A DNA stretch of 64,000 bases from JBGLNJ01 sp041300525 (GCA_041300525.1 JBGLNJ010000001.1:3658001-3722000), one strand, 5' to 3'. Positions 51,527 to 59,788 are shown, counted from the stretch's first letter. Translations and numbers: made by a program. The notes: generated by a model from the letters alone, not told the origin.

Positions 51527-52645
51527 ATGGCAGCTAACAAGCGCGACTATTATGAAGTGCTCGGCGTTGGACGGCAAGCCGGCAGCGACGAGATCAAGAA
51601 AGCTTATCGGCGGTTGGCCCGCGAGTATCACCCGGATGTGAACAAAAAAACGGACGCCGAGTCGCGCTTCAAAGAGATCAACGAAGCCTACGAAGTGCTC
51701 TCGGACGAGCAGAAGCGCACGGCGTACGACCGCTTCGGCCACGCCGGCACGCAGGGCGGTTTTGCCACCGACTTTTCGGGCTTTGGCGACATCTTTGAAG
51801 AATTCTTTGGCGGATTCGCCGGAGCGCGGGGCGCTTCGCAGCGGCGCGCGCCGCGTCGTGGCGCGGACTTGCGCTACGATTTGACCATCACGTTCGAAGA
51901 AGCTATCTTTGGCGTCGAAAAGGATATCGAGATCAGCCGGCCAGAGACGTGTACAAAGTGCCAGGGCACGGGCGCCGAGCCAGGCACGACGCCGCTGCGC
52001 TGCTCAACCTGCAACGGCACCGGCGAAGTTCGCCGCGTTCAGCAGTCCATCCTCGGCTCGTTCGTAAACGTCGCCACTTGCCCCACTTGCCACGGCGAGG
52101 GCCAGACGATCGCGATCCCCTGTTTGCAGTGCCACGGGGCGCGGCATATCCGCGCTTCGCGCAAGATCAACGTCAGGATTCCGGCGGGCGTAGATAACGG
52201 AACGCAGATCCGGCTGGCGGGCGAAGGCGAGCCGGGCGAGCGCGGCGGCCCGCAGGGCAATCTGTATGTGGTGCTGGACGTTACGCCCCATGCCTATTTT
52301 CGCCGCCGCGACGACAACATTGTGCTGGAACTCGGCGTCAATGTGGCACAGGCTGCGCTGGGTGATGACATCGCCGTCCCCACGCTCGACGGCGATGAAA
52401 AGCTGACGATTCCAGCCGGCACGCAGACGGGCAAGGTATTTCGGCTGCGCAACAAGGGCGTGCCGCACCTGCGCATCAATGGCCGGGGCGATGAACTGGT
52501 GGTGATTGACGTGATGATCCCCACCGGCCTGACCGCCGAGCAGAAAAAACTGTTCAAGGAATTGTCCAAGACATTGGGTAAGGAAGTGGTGCCTCAGCGG
52601 GAAAAGACATTCCTCGACAAATTGAAGGACGTGTTCAGCCTTTGA
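51527..52645 (+). CDS. dnaJ: Chaperone DnaJ (Hsp40)
   Basis: The 372-aa protein has the J-domain with HPD (YHPDVNKK) in about residues 6-70, a G/F-rich linker (GFATDFSGFGDIFEEFFGGF), four zinc-binding CxxCxGxG-type repeats (CTKCQGTG, CSTCNGTG, CPTCHGEG, CLQCHGAR; the last is degenerate) and a C-terminal peptide-binding domain. It stimulates DnaK ATPase. It begins 12 bp after dnaK. Confidence 0.96.
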   Translation: MAANKRDYYEVLGVGRQAGSDEIKKAYRRLAREYHPDVNKKTDAESRFKEINEAYEVLSDEQKRTAYDRFGHAGTQGGFATDFSGFGDIFEEFFGGFAGARGASQRRAPRRGADLRYDLTITFEEAIFGVEKDIEISRPETCTKCQGTGAEPGTTPLRCSTCNGTGEVRRVQQSILGSFVNVATCPTCHGEGQTIAIPCLQCHGARHIRASRKINVRIPAGVDNGTQIRLAGEGEPGERGGPQGNLYVVLDVTPHAYFRRRDDNIVLELGVNVAQAALGDDIAVPTLDGDEKLTIPAGTQTGKVFRLRNKGVPHLRINGRGDELVVIDVMIPTGLTAEQKKLFKELSKTLGKEVVPQREKTFLDKLKDVFSL

Positions 52646-52649
52646 TTTT

Positions 52650-52718
52650 GACAAGGTGACAAGGTGATGGGGTGACACGGTGACTTGGCGTCACCGTGTC
52701 ACCATGTCACCTTGTGAC
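52650..52718. repeat. Large GTCACC palindrome after dnaJ
   Basis: GTGACACGGTGAC (52672-52684) and GTCACCGTGTCAC (52690-52702) form a perfect 13-bp inverted repeat, extended outward by further GGTGAC/GTCACC blocks. It may terminate the dnaJ transcript. Its right edge is exactly where the next gene fragment begins. Confidence 0.75.
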
Positions 52719-53189
52719 TATTATGGGGAGATGCGCGACGAACTGAATGTGGGCCTGCCCAGCGATCGGTTCCAGGTGGATTGGCACATTGCCAGCAATC
52801 GAGTCGCCACGCGGCTATCGGGTCAACGCGCGCCATTGGAGCGCGAGCACTATACCCGCGCCGGGGCAGTGTTCCTCAACCCCGCGACGCTCGACGCTTC
52901 ACACCCCCGTCCTTCAGCCGGCGTCGTCGAATTGTCCACCGACCTGGCGCTCGTCGAAATCCCGGCTGATTTTCAATCACTCAAGCACGTTGACCCGTCA
53001 CTCGCGTTGGCGTGGCGGATGCAAACCCGCGGAATTTTTGAACGCGCGTTTGCGAGTGGTTATATGGTCACCGGCTTTGTCTTTGAGAAATCCCCCCGGC
53101 GCAGTTTCTACGTCTTGACTCACACTGAACCCAGCCAAGAGTCTGGCGCGGATTGGAGCATCTTTGCGGGTGACATTGTGGAGAATTGA
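52713..53189 (+). pseudogene. COG3375-like GNAT protein, C-terminal fragment
   Basis: About 158 residues resemble the end of predicted GNAT-superfamily acetyltransferases of the COG3375 type: DYYGEMRDELNVGLPSDRFQ is the characteristic late motif, then VDWHI, AWRMQTRGIFERAFASGY and a final strand pair. The acetyl-CoA-binding core is missing, because the frame begins at the edge of the GTCACC palindrome. No start signal is present; the ATG at 52731 could at best initiate a fragment. Confidence 0.7.
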
Positions 53190-53252
53190 TACACACAAGT
53201 CACCCAATCTGCTCTCGGACGTAACGGCTCACCCTTGCGAAGGTTGGATCAG

Positions 53253-55535
53253 TTACCCTTTGACCAGCTCCGCTGCCTGGCGTTCGCACTTGTCCCACAT
53301 CTGGACGTAATCGTAGGCCGAGCGGAAAAGCGGGGCGAGGTCTTGCGCCGTCAGGCCAACGTTGCGCAAGTCCTGGAGCAAATCGGGCAGCATGCCATAG
53401 TGGGCCATGCCGTCAATGTTGAGGTCAAAGTCGCGCCGCTCTCCGGCGAAGGAACGAGCCAGCGGACGGTTGTCGCCGTTCATCTGCTGCCATTTAGTCC
53501 AGTTGGCTTTGATTTTCTCCATCAACTCCAGGGTATGCTCGTCGAGGGTCAACCCGCTTTCCTCCAGGGTACCCGTGCGCGCAAAGTAGGCGGCGCGCTG
53601 TTCGCGCGGCCAGTCCGCAATTTGGTCTGCGTCGTGCAGCTCCGGCTCCTCGGCCATCCACAAGCCTTGCGTGATGTGATCGATCCAGTCCTGGTCGAGG
53701 TAGAGATCCGCGGCCTCCAATAACTGCTGGATATTCAGCTCAGGATAGTCGCTTTTGGGATGTTCATGGAGCGCCGGGTTAAAGCCGGCGGCGTATTGGG
53801 CGATGGCGTGCCAGATGTCACAGCTTTCTTCTTCGTATCCACTCGACCCACTCGGCTCAAAGCGGTGCCAGCGATAGTCGCGGATCGGCTCACGATATGC
53901 CACGCCGTTGCTTTGGCTGTCAATTTCAGCGCGGCGCTGAGGTTCACGGCGGGCGTCGCGGCGCGCTCCGTATGCGGCAGAGGTTCCAAAGCGCGGACCG
54001 GGCAACCCGGCTGCGCCGTTGATGTCCGAGCCAATGGCAACGCCTTTTCCGCCGGTCTTGGCCACGGCGTAGAGAAAAGCCTCGGCCCAGGCCGTGCTAG
54101 AGCCGGCGCAGGAAGCCGGGACCTTGCCAGCCAGCTCTGGCATGCCCTGGCGCAGCCCGGCGATATCACCCTGGTTGAGGATCGCGGAGACCACCCCACC
54201 CAGGCGGGCAATGCGCTCGATCTGGTCGCCGCGCTTGCCGGCTTCATGGGCTACCTTGTGCACATCGCTCGTGGCGTAACCTTCTTCTTTTTTCGGGTTG
54301 AACTCGTCGGGCGAGCTGTACAACAGGTCACGGAACCAGGAGTGCGAGGTGATGACGGGGTACTGGCGCGCCTCCGCCAAATCCAGGGCTGCGTCGGTGG
54401 ACTTTTCCGACATGTGGTCAACATCAATGATCATGCCGCGCTTCATCATCTCTTCGAGCAGGATCCGCCCGTACTGGTTCAGGCTGCGAACGTTGGCGTG
54501 ACCGCCGCGCATCTCGGGCGCTTCGCTCGCTTCCACCAGGTTGCGAACACCGGGAATAACGTCAACCAATGTGTGGCGATGCATCGCCCGCCGGCGTCCC
54601 CCGCTCATCACCACGGAGCGTTCGACATCGTCCATCATGTCGTCGCTATCGTGATCCATGCGGTAGCGCACGCCGGTCTGCCAGGCGTCTTCCACCGCCC
54701 AGCGCTCGCCGGTGATGAACACGTTGACGGTTTCCAGGAAGCGCATATAGATCGCCGTGCCGCCAAAGGCGTTGTTGGTCAGGTGAATGGGCGTGACTTG
54801 CCGCACACCCAGGGCGTGGAGCCAATCCAACTCCAGGCCGATCAGCAGCCGGGCCTGAGCAATGTCGCCGTGGCAGGCCGCTTCCAGGTCTTCCACCCGG
54901 TGCCAGTTGCCCAGCGAGTCCACTTCCATGCCCAGGACCACTGCCAGCTTGTTTTTGCTAATGATCCTGCGGGCATCCTCCGATGTATAGGCAATCTGCA
55001 GCCAGCCGCGTTCCGGCCCGCCGCTCGGCCCATTGATAAATTCGGCCATCGCTTTCATGGCGGCGACCTGCGCCTGGATGGCGTTCCGGTCATCAGGGGG
55101 CAGGCGCGGGTTCGATTTGGTGGCCAGCAACTCGTTGTTGACTGCCAGGCAGGTGACCAGGCGCAGCCCACCCTGGTAGGCGCGGTAGAGCCAATCAATG
55201 TAGGCCTGCTGGTGCACCAGGGTCGTAAAGCGCGGCCAGACGATAAAGTCGGGCCAGCCGCCGCCCGCCGGGTGGCCAAACTCGGGGTTCACGTTGATCA
55301 GGCCGCCGTGGATTGGATCGCAGCGGGGCAAGGCATACTGCATCCCCTCCGGGCCAGGGTGTTCCGGGTCGTAGGGCAGGCCCCAGAAGGCATTGCCGCC
55401 AAAGGCCACGTGGGCCATCAAATGAGCGTGCAGGTCGGCAAATCCCCACAAGGGAACTCCCGGGTCTGCCTCCCAATAATCTCCCCCGAGCGGCACTCGG
55501 GGCGTCTCTGCTGATTGGCGTTCTTTTTCACTCAT
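53253..55535 (-). CDS. Membrane-dipeptidase-like metallohydrolase (M19-related)
   Basis: The 760-aa protein shows the metal-dependent hydrolase pattern: GFADLHAHLMAHVAF near residues 30-45 (first metal His pair), a central EVDSLGNW segment, the LGVRQVTPIHLTNNAFGG block typical of renal dipeptidase (M19), IIDVDHMSEKSTDAAL, PVITSHS and GVAIGSDINGA (metal Asp). It is about twice the length of ordinary M19 dipeptidases, with long insertions. No signal peptide is seen. The substrate is unknown. The ATG has TAGGAG upstream. Confidence 0.78.
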   Translation of the reverse strand: MSEKERQSAETPRVPLGGDYWEADPGVPLWGFADLHAHLMAHVAFGGNAFWGLPYDPEHPGPEGMQYALPRCDPIHGGLINVNPEFGHPAGGGWPDFIVWPRFTTLVHQQAYIDWLYRAYQGGLRLVTCLAVNNELLATKSNPRLPPDDRNAIQAQVAAMKAMAEFINGPSGGPERGWLQIAYTSEDARRIISKNKLAVVLGMEVDSLGNWHRVEDLEAACHGDIAQARLLIGLELDWLHALGVRQVTPIHLTNNAFGGTAIYMRFLETVNVFITGERWAVEDAWQTGVRYRMDHDSDDMMDDVERSVVMSGGRRRAMHRHTLVDVIPGVRNLVEASEAPEMRGGHANVRSLNQYGRILLEEMMKRGMIIDVDHMSEKSTDAALDLAEARQYPVITSHSWFRDLLYSSPDEFNPKKEEGYATSDVHKVAHEAGKRGDQIERIARLGGVVSAILNQGDIAGLRQGMPELAGKVPASCAGSSTAWAEAFLYAVAKTGGKGVAIGSDINGAAGLPGPRFGTSAAYGARRDARREPQRRAEIDSQSNGVAYREPIRDYRWHRFEPSGSSGYEEESCDIWHAIAQYAAGFNPALHEHPKSDYPELNIQQLLEAADLYLDQDWIDHITQGLWMAEEPELHDADQIADWPREQRAAYFARTGTLEESGLTLDEHTLELMEKIKANWTKWQQMNGDNRPLARSFAGERRDFDLNIDGMAHYGMLPDLLQDLRNVGLTAQDLAPLFRSAYDYVQMWDKCERQAAELVKG

Positions 55536-55576
55536 TGAATCTTTCTCCTATGCAAATAGGTCGCAGATGTAGATGG

Positions 55577-55654
55577 CGACGCGTCCATGCCGCCGCGCAA
55601 CTCGTCACAGCTTGCCCAGATGGAACTGTAGAGTTCGGATTTTTTGATTGCCAT
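55577..55654 (-). pseudogene. hsdM: Type I restriction methylase HsdM, N-terminal remnant
   Basis: Twenty-six codons from the ATG at 55654 read MAIKKSELYSSIWASCDELR and then GGMDAS, the usual start of HsdM of type I restriction systems. The frame then leaves the family and ends within the leader of the M19-like gene. The rest of hsdM is gone. The remaining spacer 55655-55791 holds nothing identifiable. Confidence 0.75.
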
Positions 55655-55791
55655 CGAAAGCCTTTGTCAGCATCCTCTGGCCTGCCTAGAGGGCTTTACA
55701 CTGCCAGCCCGCATTGGCCAGATAGTGGGCAATCTCTTAGAGTTTTGGGTTGTGTGCATACTACGCCACCGATTGCAAGTGCAGCATGTGT

Positions 55792-56538
55792 TCAACCACA
55801 CTCATAATTCCCAAAAAGGATAGGTTGAGTCTGGTCTGAAGTTACGCTTAGATAAAGGACAGTCTGCTGAAGAAGTGTAGTGTATACTTCAAGTGTAGCG
55901 CGATACTCCCCTCCCACAGGCAAACGCCCGATAGAAATATGGTCGTTGGGGTGTCTTCCACCTGCATCAGTTGCGCGCAATACGATCACCACGTTTGTGG
56001 CCTCTTTGCCTCCGATATTCTTGATACGAACATCGGCTGATGTAACTTCACCTCCCCACGTCACTTTGATATCGCACTTTTCAATTGAGGCAGTAAAGTT
56101 GGGCGGCAGAGGTGTTGGTGTTGGAGTCGGTGTCTTGGTTGGCGTACTGGTCGGTGTAGGTGTATTTGTCGGCGTGCTGGTCGGCGTATTAGTTGGTGTA
56201 GGTGTATCGGTCGGCGTCGCGGTAGCGGTTGGCGTACTGGTCGGCGTAGGTGTATCTGTCGGTGTGCTAGTTGGTGTAGGTGTATCGGTCGGCGTCGCGG
56301 TAGCGGTCGGCGTGCTCGTCGGTGTCGGCGTATCGGTCGGCGTCGCCGTAGCAGTCGGCGTGCTAGTCGGTGTAGGTGTGTTTGTCGGCGTCGCGGTGGC
56401 GGTCGGTGTGTAGGTTGGTGTTGAAAAGGATTTATTGCTTACCTGGATATAAATCTGCCAGCTTAGCAACAACCCTGCGCAGACAATTATCAAAGCACTT
56501 GATACGATGAGAACGAAGATGATTTTGGAACGCTCCAT
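55792..56538 (-). CDS. Membrane-anchored TPT-linker protein with CARDB-like domain
   Basis: From the ATG at 56538 the 248-aa protein has an N-terminal membrane helix (IIFVLIVSSALIIVCAGLLLSW cited as its VLIVSSALIIVCAGLLL core), a ~100-residue Thr/Pro repeat linker (TPTATATPTDTPTPTS units), and a C-terminal beta domain with conserved N-I-G-G-K-E-A-T-N-V (CARDB/DUF11-like). It would be an extracellular protein tethered by a glycosylatable linker. Such linkers are very common in Chloroflexota. The ligand is unknown. Confidence 0.72.
   Translation of the reverse strand: MERSKIIFVLIVSSALIIVCAGLLLSWQIYIQVSNKSFSTPTYTPTATATPTNTPTPTSTPTATATPTDTPTPTSTPTATATPTDTPTPTSTPTDTPTPTSTPTATATPTDTPTPTNTPTSTPTNTPTPTSTPTKTPTPTPTPLPPNFTASIEKCDIKVTWGGEVTSADVRIKNIGGKEATNVVIVLRATDAGGRHPNDHISIGRLPVGGEYRATLEVYTTLLQQTVLYLSVTSDQTQPILFGNYECG
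56112..56415. repeat. Minisatellite coding the TPT linker
   Basis: GTCGGCGTN-type 6-bp steps build units of about 48 bp that repeat five to six times and encode TPTATATPTDTPTPTS. Length variation between strains is expected. Confidence 0.85.
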
Positions 56539-56724
56539 GGTTACCGGTCGTGTGTTCATTTCTCTCTTTGCTCAAGGTAGATGAAGAATTTTGGCAACTG
56601 TTTGCCATGTCCTCACGAGATATGATAGCCGCTTTGCTATTCCTGTCAACCCTGACCGGCGTTACACGACTGACGGACTGTCATTGTCTCCCTCTCACGC
56701 CATCTGTGGTATCATGCTGGCGCC

Positions 56725-57096
56725 ATGAACATCACTCAACGCCTGATTGCGCCACTGTCCATCGTGTGTTTGGCGATGCTGTTGCGGCTGGGCTATATCG
56801 CCGTTGCGCCGCGCGACGTGCAGTTCGAAAACGTGGACGCGCGCGGCTATCACTGGCTGGCCGTCAACCTGCTGGAGCGGCGCGTCTTTTCGATGAACAC
56901 CGAGCCGCCGTTCCGCTCTGACGACGTGCGCGCGCCGCTGTACCCGTTGTTCGTCGCCGCGCTGTATTCCGTGACCGGCCCCGATCCCCGCGTGGTGGCG
57001 CTGATGCAGGCCGCGCTCGATTCCGTGACGGTGGCCGTGGCGTTTCGATTGGGGCGACGTGTAGCTGGCTGGCGAGTGGGATTGCTGACGGCGCAG
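56725..57096 (+). pseudogene. GT-C/ArnT-type glycosyltransferase, N-terminal fragment
   Basis: About 123 residues match the N-terminus of GT39/ArnT-like membrane glycosyltransferases: a first helix, the acidic DARGYHWLAVNLLERRVFS loop and YPLFVAALYSVTG, with GRRVAGWRVGLLTA as the next helix. Similarity then switches abruptly, in frame, to a P-type ATPase. The catalytic remainder (about 400 residues) is absent. Confidence 0.8.
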
Positions 57097-57963
57097 CATG
57101 GATTTGACATTGATCAGCTCGCAGCGCAGTACACAAGGGTCTATGACAAGCCGTTTGATTCCGAAGACAGGTACATGGCCGCCGGCTTTGCGCTAGGCGA
57201 TCAGACGCTGTATTTTGCCAAGGGGGATCCGGATGTCATTTTGAAGATGTGTACGGGCTACATGACGGCGACGGGCAGCGTGAGAAGGATGGAGGGGACC
57301 TTTCTTGGAGCGATTAGAGCCGCTACGGACTCGGCAAATCAGCGGGGGGACATCGCCATAGCCCTGGGGTATAGCCCTGGCACAACAATCCCCCCCAAGC
57401 GTTACACGTTTCTTTGCCTGATTCAGCTACAGAACCCCTTGAGGCCGGGGGTTCCCGACAAGGTGCGCTGGCTGAAAAACATGGGAATCAGACCTCTCAT
57501 GCTGACCGGCGACAGACCCGAGGCGGCCATGGCCGTTGGCAAACAGACCGGGATCGGACTTGATTCGAGGTACTGCTTGACCGGGAAGGATATCGCCCAG
57601 ATGGCCTTGCAGGAGGTCGCATGGTGGGCTGCTCACGAATCCATCTTTGCGCGTTTGTCGCCGTCGCAGAAAGGAATCCTTGTCAGGCTGCTGCAGCAGA
57701 GGGGGCACTCCGTGGCCATGGTTGGTGATGGGGCAAACGACATAATCGCTCTTAGAGTTGCGGACGTGGGGTTCTCTTTTGGGGAGAGCAGTTCCCCTTT
57801 GGCCAAGAGAGTGTCGAAAATCCTGATTCATGATCTGGCCGATCTGCTGACGATTATTGCCGGCGCGAAGCGGATTGAGCGGTGGCTCAAGTACTTGATG
57901 CTATTCAGAGTCGCCGCACTGATTTCCATGCTGGTGGGTTTGTATGCGTGGATGCTGGGCTGA
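57097..57963 (+). pseudogene. Cation P-type ATPase, C-terminal part, fused in frame
   Basis: About 288 residues match the end of the nucleotide-binding domain and the P-domain of a P-type ATPase: a YFAKGDPDVILKMC segment (usual K-G-x-P), MLTGDRPEAAMAVGKQTGI and MVGDGANDIIALRVADVGFS, then one C-terminal hydrophobic pair. The DKTGT phosphorylation site, the actuator domain and most membrane helices are missing. Base use differs from neighbours: AGG/AGA arginine and GGG glycine codons are frequent here. This suggests DNA from another organism. Confidence 0.82.
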
Positions 57964-58041
57964 GGTTGATGCGCATCGAGGAAGAACTGGGCGAAGCAGC
58001 GGTGTACGCCGGACGGAAAGCTTTTGTTCGATAATTGCCTC

Positions 58042-58071
58042 TTGACACTGGTCGAGGGTGAGCTATATAAT
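58042..58071 (+). promoter_or_regulatory. Promoter of fluoride-riboswitch unit 1
   Basis: Perfect TTGACA (58042-58047), 18-nt spacer, perfect TATAAT (58066-58071). The aptamer begins 8 bp later. Confidence 0.85.
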
Positions 58072-58078
58072 CTTTGTA

Positions 58079-58157
58079 GGCGATGAAGCTCGCCGGTGGG
58101 CAGGCGTTGGGTACAACGCGCCCACCAATGCCGTCCCGATGGCTGACAGCTTCTACC
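58079..58157 (+). promoter_or_regulatory. Fluoride riboswitch (crcB motif) 1
   Basis: P1 GGCG/CGCC encloses ATGAAGCT. An extra hairpin GGTGGGC...GCCCACC follows, then P3 GCC...GGC, then TGAC and AGCTTCTACC. The loop GAAGCT pairs with AGCTTC as in the known fluoride-aptamer pseudoknot. The 3' strand is also the 5' arm of the following terminator, so fluoride binding should prevent termination. Confidence 0.88.
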
Positions 58158-58185
58158 TTGAGTTTGGGGTAGAAGCTGTTTTGCT
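58148..58185 (+). terminator. Riboswitch-controlled terminator 1
   Basis: AGCTTCTACC (58148-58157) pairs with GGTAGAAGCT (58168-58177), followed by GTTTTGCT. Confidence 0.85.
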
Positions 58186-58231
58186 CTCAGGCGAGCCTCA
58201 TTCCAATTCTGAGCGGAAAGGAGGTGAGAAC

Positions 58232-58441
58232 ATGGGCCGCCCGAAGCTGTCGCAAGCAGCGTTTCCGGATGAACTGACGTTTCAGGTCTTGCGGGACATG
58301 CGTGACGAGGTCTTGCATGAACTCCAAGCAGGCGCGGACGTGCCTGATTCCCTGGTGGAAATCATGGGGAACCTGGCAGCCACGCTCGATGCCGGGAGAA
58401 CTGCGACCAGGCCTTTGACACTTCAGCCCTCAAGTGCATGA
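58232..58441 (+). CDS. 69-aa protein controlled by a fluoride riboswitch
   Basis: The small protein starts at ATG 58232 behind a strong AAAGGAGGTGAGAAC site. It is acidic and helical (ELTFQVLRDMRDEVLHELQAG, cited in part as LRDMRDEVLHELQAG), without membrane helix or signal peptide, so it is not a channel. No family is recognised. It is the first gene after riboswitch 1, 47 bp past its terminator. A 23-codon frame (58438-58509) overlaps its stop. Its expression should rise with fluoride. Confidence 0.65.
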   Translation: MGRPKLSQAAFPDELTFQVLRDMRDEVLHELQAGADVPDSLVEIMGNLAATLDAGRTATRPLTLQPSSA

Positions 58442-58509
58442 CGACCCAACCCATCGAGTGGGGGAACACCAGATTGCCCTTCCGCTCTTCAATTCATCCC
58501 CAGCCGTGA
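58438..58509 (+). CDS. Possible 23-aa peptide, overlapping the 69-aa gene
   Basis: ATG at 58438 overlaps the previous stop (ATGA) and gives MTTQPIEWGNTRLPFRSSIH plus a short end. A 13-bp inverted repeat (58508-58520 with 58530-58542) follows directly and may end the transcript. Coding status rests only on the coupled start. Confidence 0.3.
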   Translation: MTTQPIEWGNTRLPFRSSIHPQP

Positions 58510-58542
58510 CGACGCCCGATGCAACTTGTATCGGGCGTTGTC
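58508..58542 (+). terminator. Hairpin after riboswitch-1 unit
   Basis: GACGACGCCCGAT pairs with ATCGGGCGTTGTC around a 9-nt loop. There is no strong T-run, so it may protect the 3' end or terminate weakly. Confidence 0.5.
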
Positions 58543-58562
58543 ATTCATGCCTTGCCTTATGC

Positions 58563-58590
58563 TTGACGCTCGTGCAAGATGGACTATAAT
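58563..58590 (+). promoter_or_regulatory. Promoter of fluoride-riboswitch unit 2
   Basis: TTGACG (58563-58568), 16-nt spacer, perfect TATAAT (58585-58590), eight bases before the aptamer. Confidence 0.85.
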
Positions 58591-58597
58591 CCGTCCT

Positions 58598-58677
58598 GGC
58601 GATGAAGCTCGCCGATGGGTGGACGTTGTACCCAACGCCCCCACCAAATGTCGTCCGAGTGACTGATAGCTTCTACC
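58598..58677 (+). promoter_or_regulatory. Fluoride riboswitch (crcB motif) 2
   Basis: Same layout as copy 1: GGCGATGAAGCTCGCC, an extra hairpin (GGTGG...CCACC with CGTTG/CAACG), CAAATGTC, P3 GTC...GAC, then TGATAGCTTCTACC. P3 changes from GCC/GGC in copy 1 to GTC/GAC here, a compensatory change that supports the fold. Confidence 0.9.
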
Positions 58678-58702
58678 TGGTTTGCGGGTAGAAGCTTTTT
58701 TT
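58668..58702 (+). terminator. Riboswitch-controlled terminator 2
   Basis: AGCTTCTACC (58668-58677) pairs with GGTAGAAGCT (58687-58696), followed by six more T. Confidence 0.9.
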
Positions 58703-58721
58703 GTTGCAAGAGGAGGAATAC

Positions 58722-59348
58722 ATGACACGTATCATCCTGGTACGGCACGGACAGACCGAATGGAACCGTGTCGAGCGATTTCGCGGGCGGGCCGATGTGC
58801 CGCTGAACGAGACCGGCCTGGCGCAGGCCGAAGCGACGGGTAAGCGCGTGGCCGCCGACGCGTCCTCTTTAGAGGAATGGCAGCCGGTGGCTGTGTATTC
58901 CAGCCCGCTCTCACGCGCCGTCAAGACTGCCGAGGCGATTGCCAAACACTTTAACCTGCCCGTGCAAATCCATGACGGCCTGGCCGACATTGACTATGGC
59001 CAATGGCAAGGACTAACGCCCGACGAAGCGCAAGAACACTGGCCCGGGGCGCTTCACGCCTGGTACAACGAGCCGGGGGTCGCACGCATCCCTGGCGGCG
59101 AAACACTGGCCGGTCTGCGTGCGCGTGGGATGGCGGCGGTGAATGAGTTGGCAGCCCGCCACGCAGGACAAACCATTGTCCTGGTCGGCCACACGGTCAT
59201 CAATCGCGTCATCCTGCTGGGCGTGTTGGGGCTGGGTAACGAGCGCTTTTGGCGGCTACGGCAGGACACGTGCGCCATCAACGTATTTGAATTCGAGAAC
59301 AATGATTTCACACTCGTGTCTTTGAACGATACGTGTCACCTGCGTTAG
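58722..59348 (+). CDS. Histidine phosphatase family protein (phosphoglycerate-mutase-like)
   Basis: The 208-aa protein has the phospho-His motif LVRHGQTEWN, the second arginine in SSPLSRAVKTAE, a catalytic Glu near GGETLAGLRAR and the late His in LVGHTVINRV. It belongs to the CobC/GpmB branch. ATG at 58722 has AGGAGGAAT. Being behind a fluoride riboswitch suggests a role in coping with fluoride, for example replacing or by-passing a fluoride-sensitive phosphotransfer. Substrate is unknown. Two genes follow without gaps. Confidence 0.88.
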   Translation: MTRIILVRHGQTEWNRVERFRGRADVPLNETGLAQAEATGKRVAADASSLEEWQPVAVYSSPLSRAVKTAEAIAKHFNLPVQIHDGLADIDYGQWQGLTPDEAQEHWPGALHAWYNEPGVARIPGGETLAGLRARGMAAVNELAARHAGQTIVLVGHTVINRVILLGVLGLGNERFWRLRQDTCAINVFEFENNDFTLVSLNDTCHLR

Positions 59349-59356
59349 AGAGATTG

Positions 59357-59785
59357 ATGGCTGACTTGCTCAACGAATCGCAGCGCCGGACGCTGACCAG
59401 CACGTTGATGCTGCACGAAAAGGATTTGCGCCAGGCCGACGCCTGGCTACAAGGCATTGTCGTGGAGAGCGGCATTTTGTATCACCGCACGCTGCGCCTT
59501 TCGGCGGAACAGCGAGCCGCCGCCCGGCAAGTGATCGCGCAAGCCTTGGAGCAAATCGCTGAGTTGGCGCGCAGGTTCGATCTCCGGCCCAAGGAAGACA
59601 ACCTGGTAGCCGCGATGCGGGCCCAGATGCAACTGGACTGGTGCGACTTGAGCGACACGTATGCGGACAGCCTCAAACGCTGCGGCGCAGTAGACCCATT
59701 ACTGGAGCCATCGCTCGACCCTGGTATTGCCGAGTTGTCCAAACTGGCGATGGCGTTAGCAGACATCATCACCAGCAGGAGGTGA
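59357..59785 (+). CDS. Hypothetical protein in the fluoride-controlled operon
   Basis: The 142-aa protein is helical with charged and Leu-rich segments (LMLHEKDLRQADAWLQGI, ARQVIAQALEQIAELARRF). It lacks membrane helices. I do not recognise the family. It starts 8 bp after the phosphatase gene and ends 3 bp before moxR, so it belongs to the same transcript. Confidence 0.6.
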   Translation: MADLLNESQRRTLTSTLMLHEKDLRQADAWLQGIVVESGILYHRTLRLSAEQRAAARQVIAQALEQIAELARRFDLRPKEDNLVAAMRAQMQLDWCDLSDTYADSLKRCGAVDPLLEPSLDPGIAELSKLAMALADIITSRR

Positions 59786-59788
59786 GAG

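Noticed and set aside
53760..55514. 584-codon open frame antisense to the M19-like gene
   Set aside because: A high-GC shadow frame: His/Arg/Val-rich without domains, while the minus strand carries clear metallohydrolase motifs.
56112..56415. Possible CRISPR array
   Set aside because: The repeats are contiguous 6/48-bp minisatellite units without unique spacers and are translated as a TPT linker; no cas genes are present.
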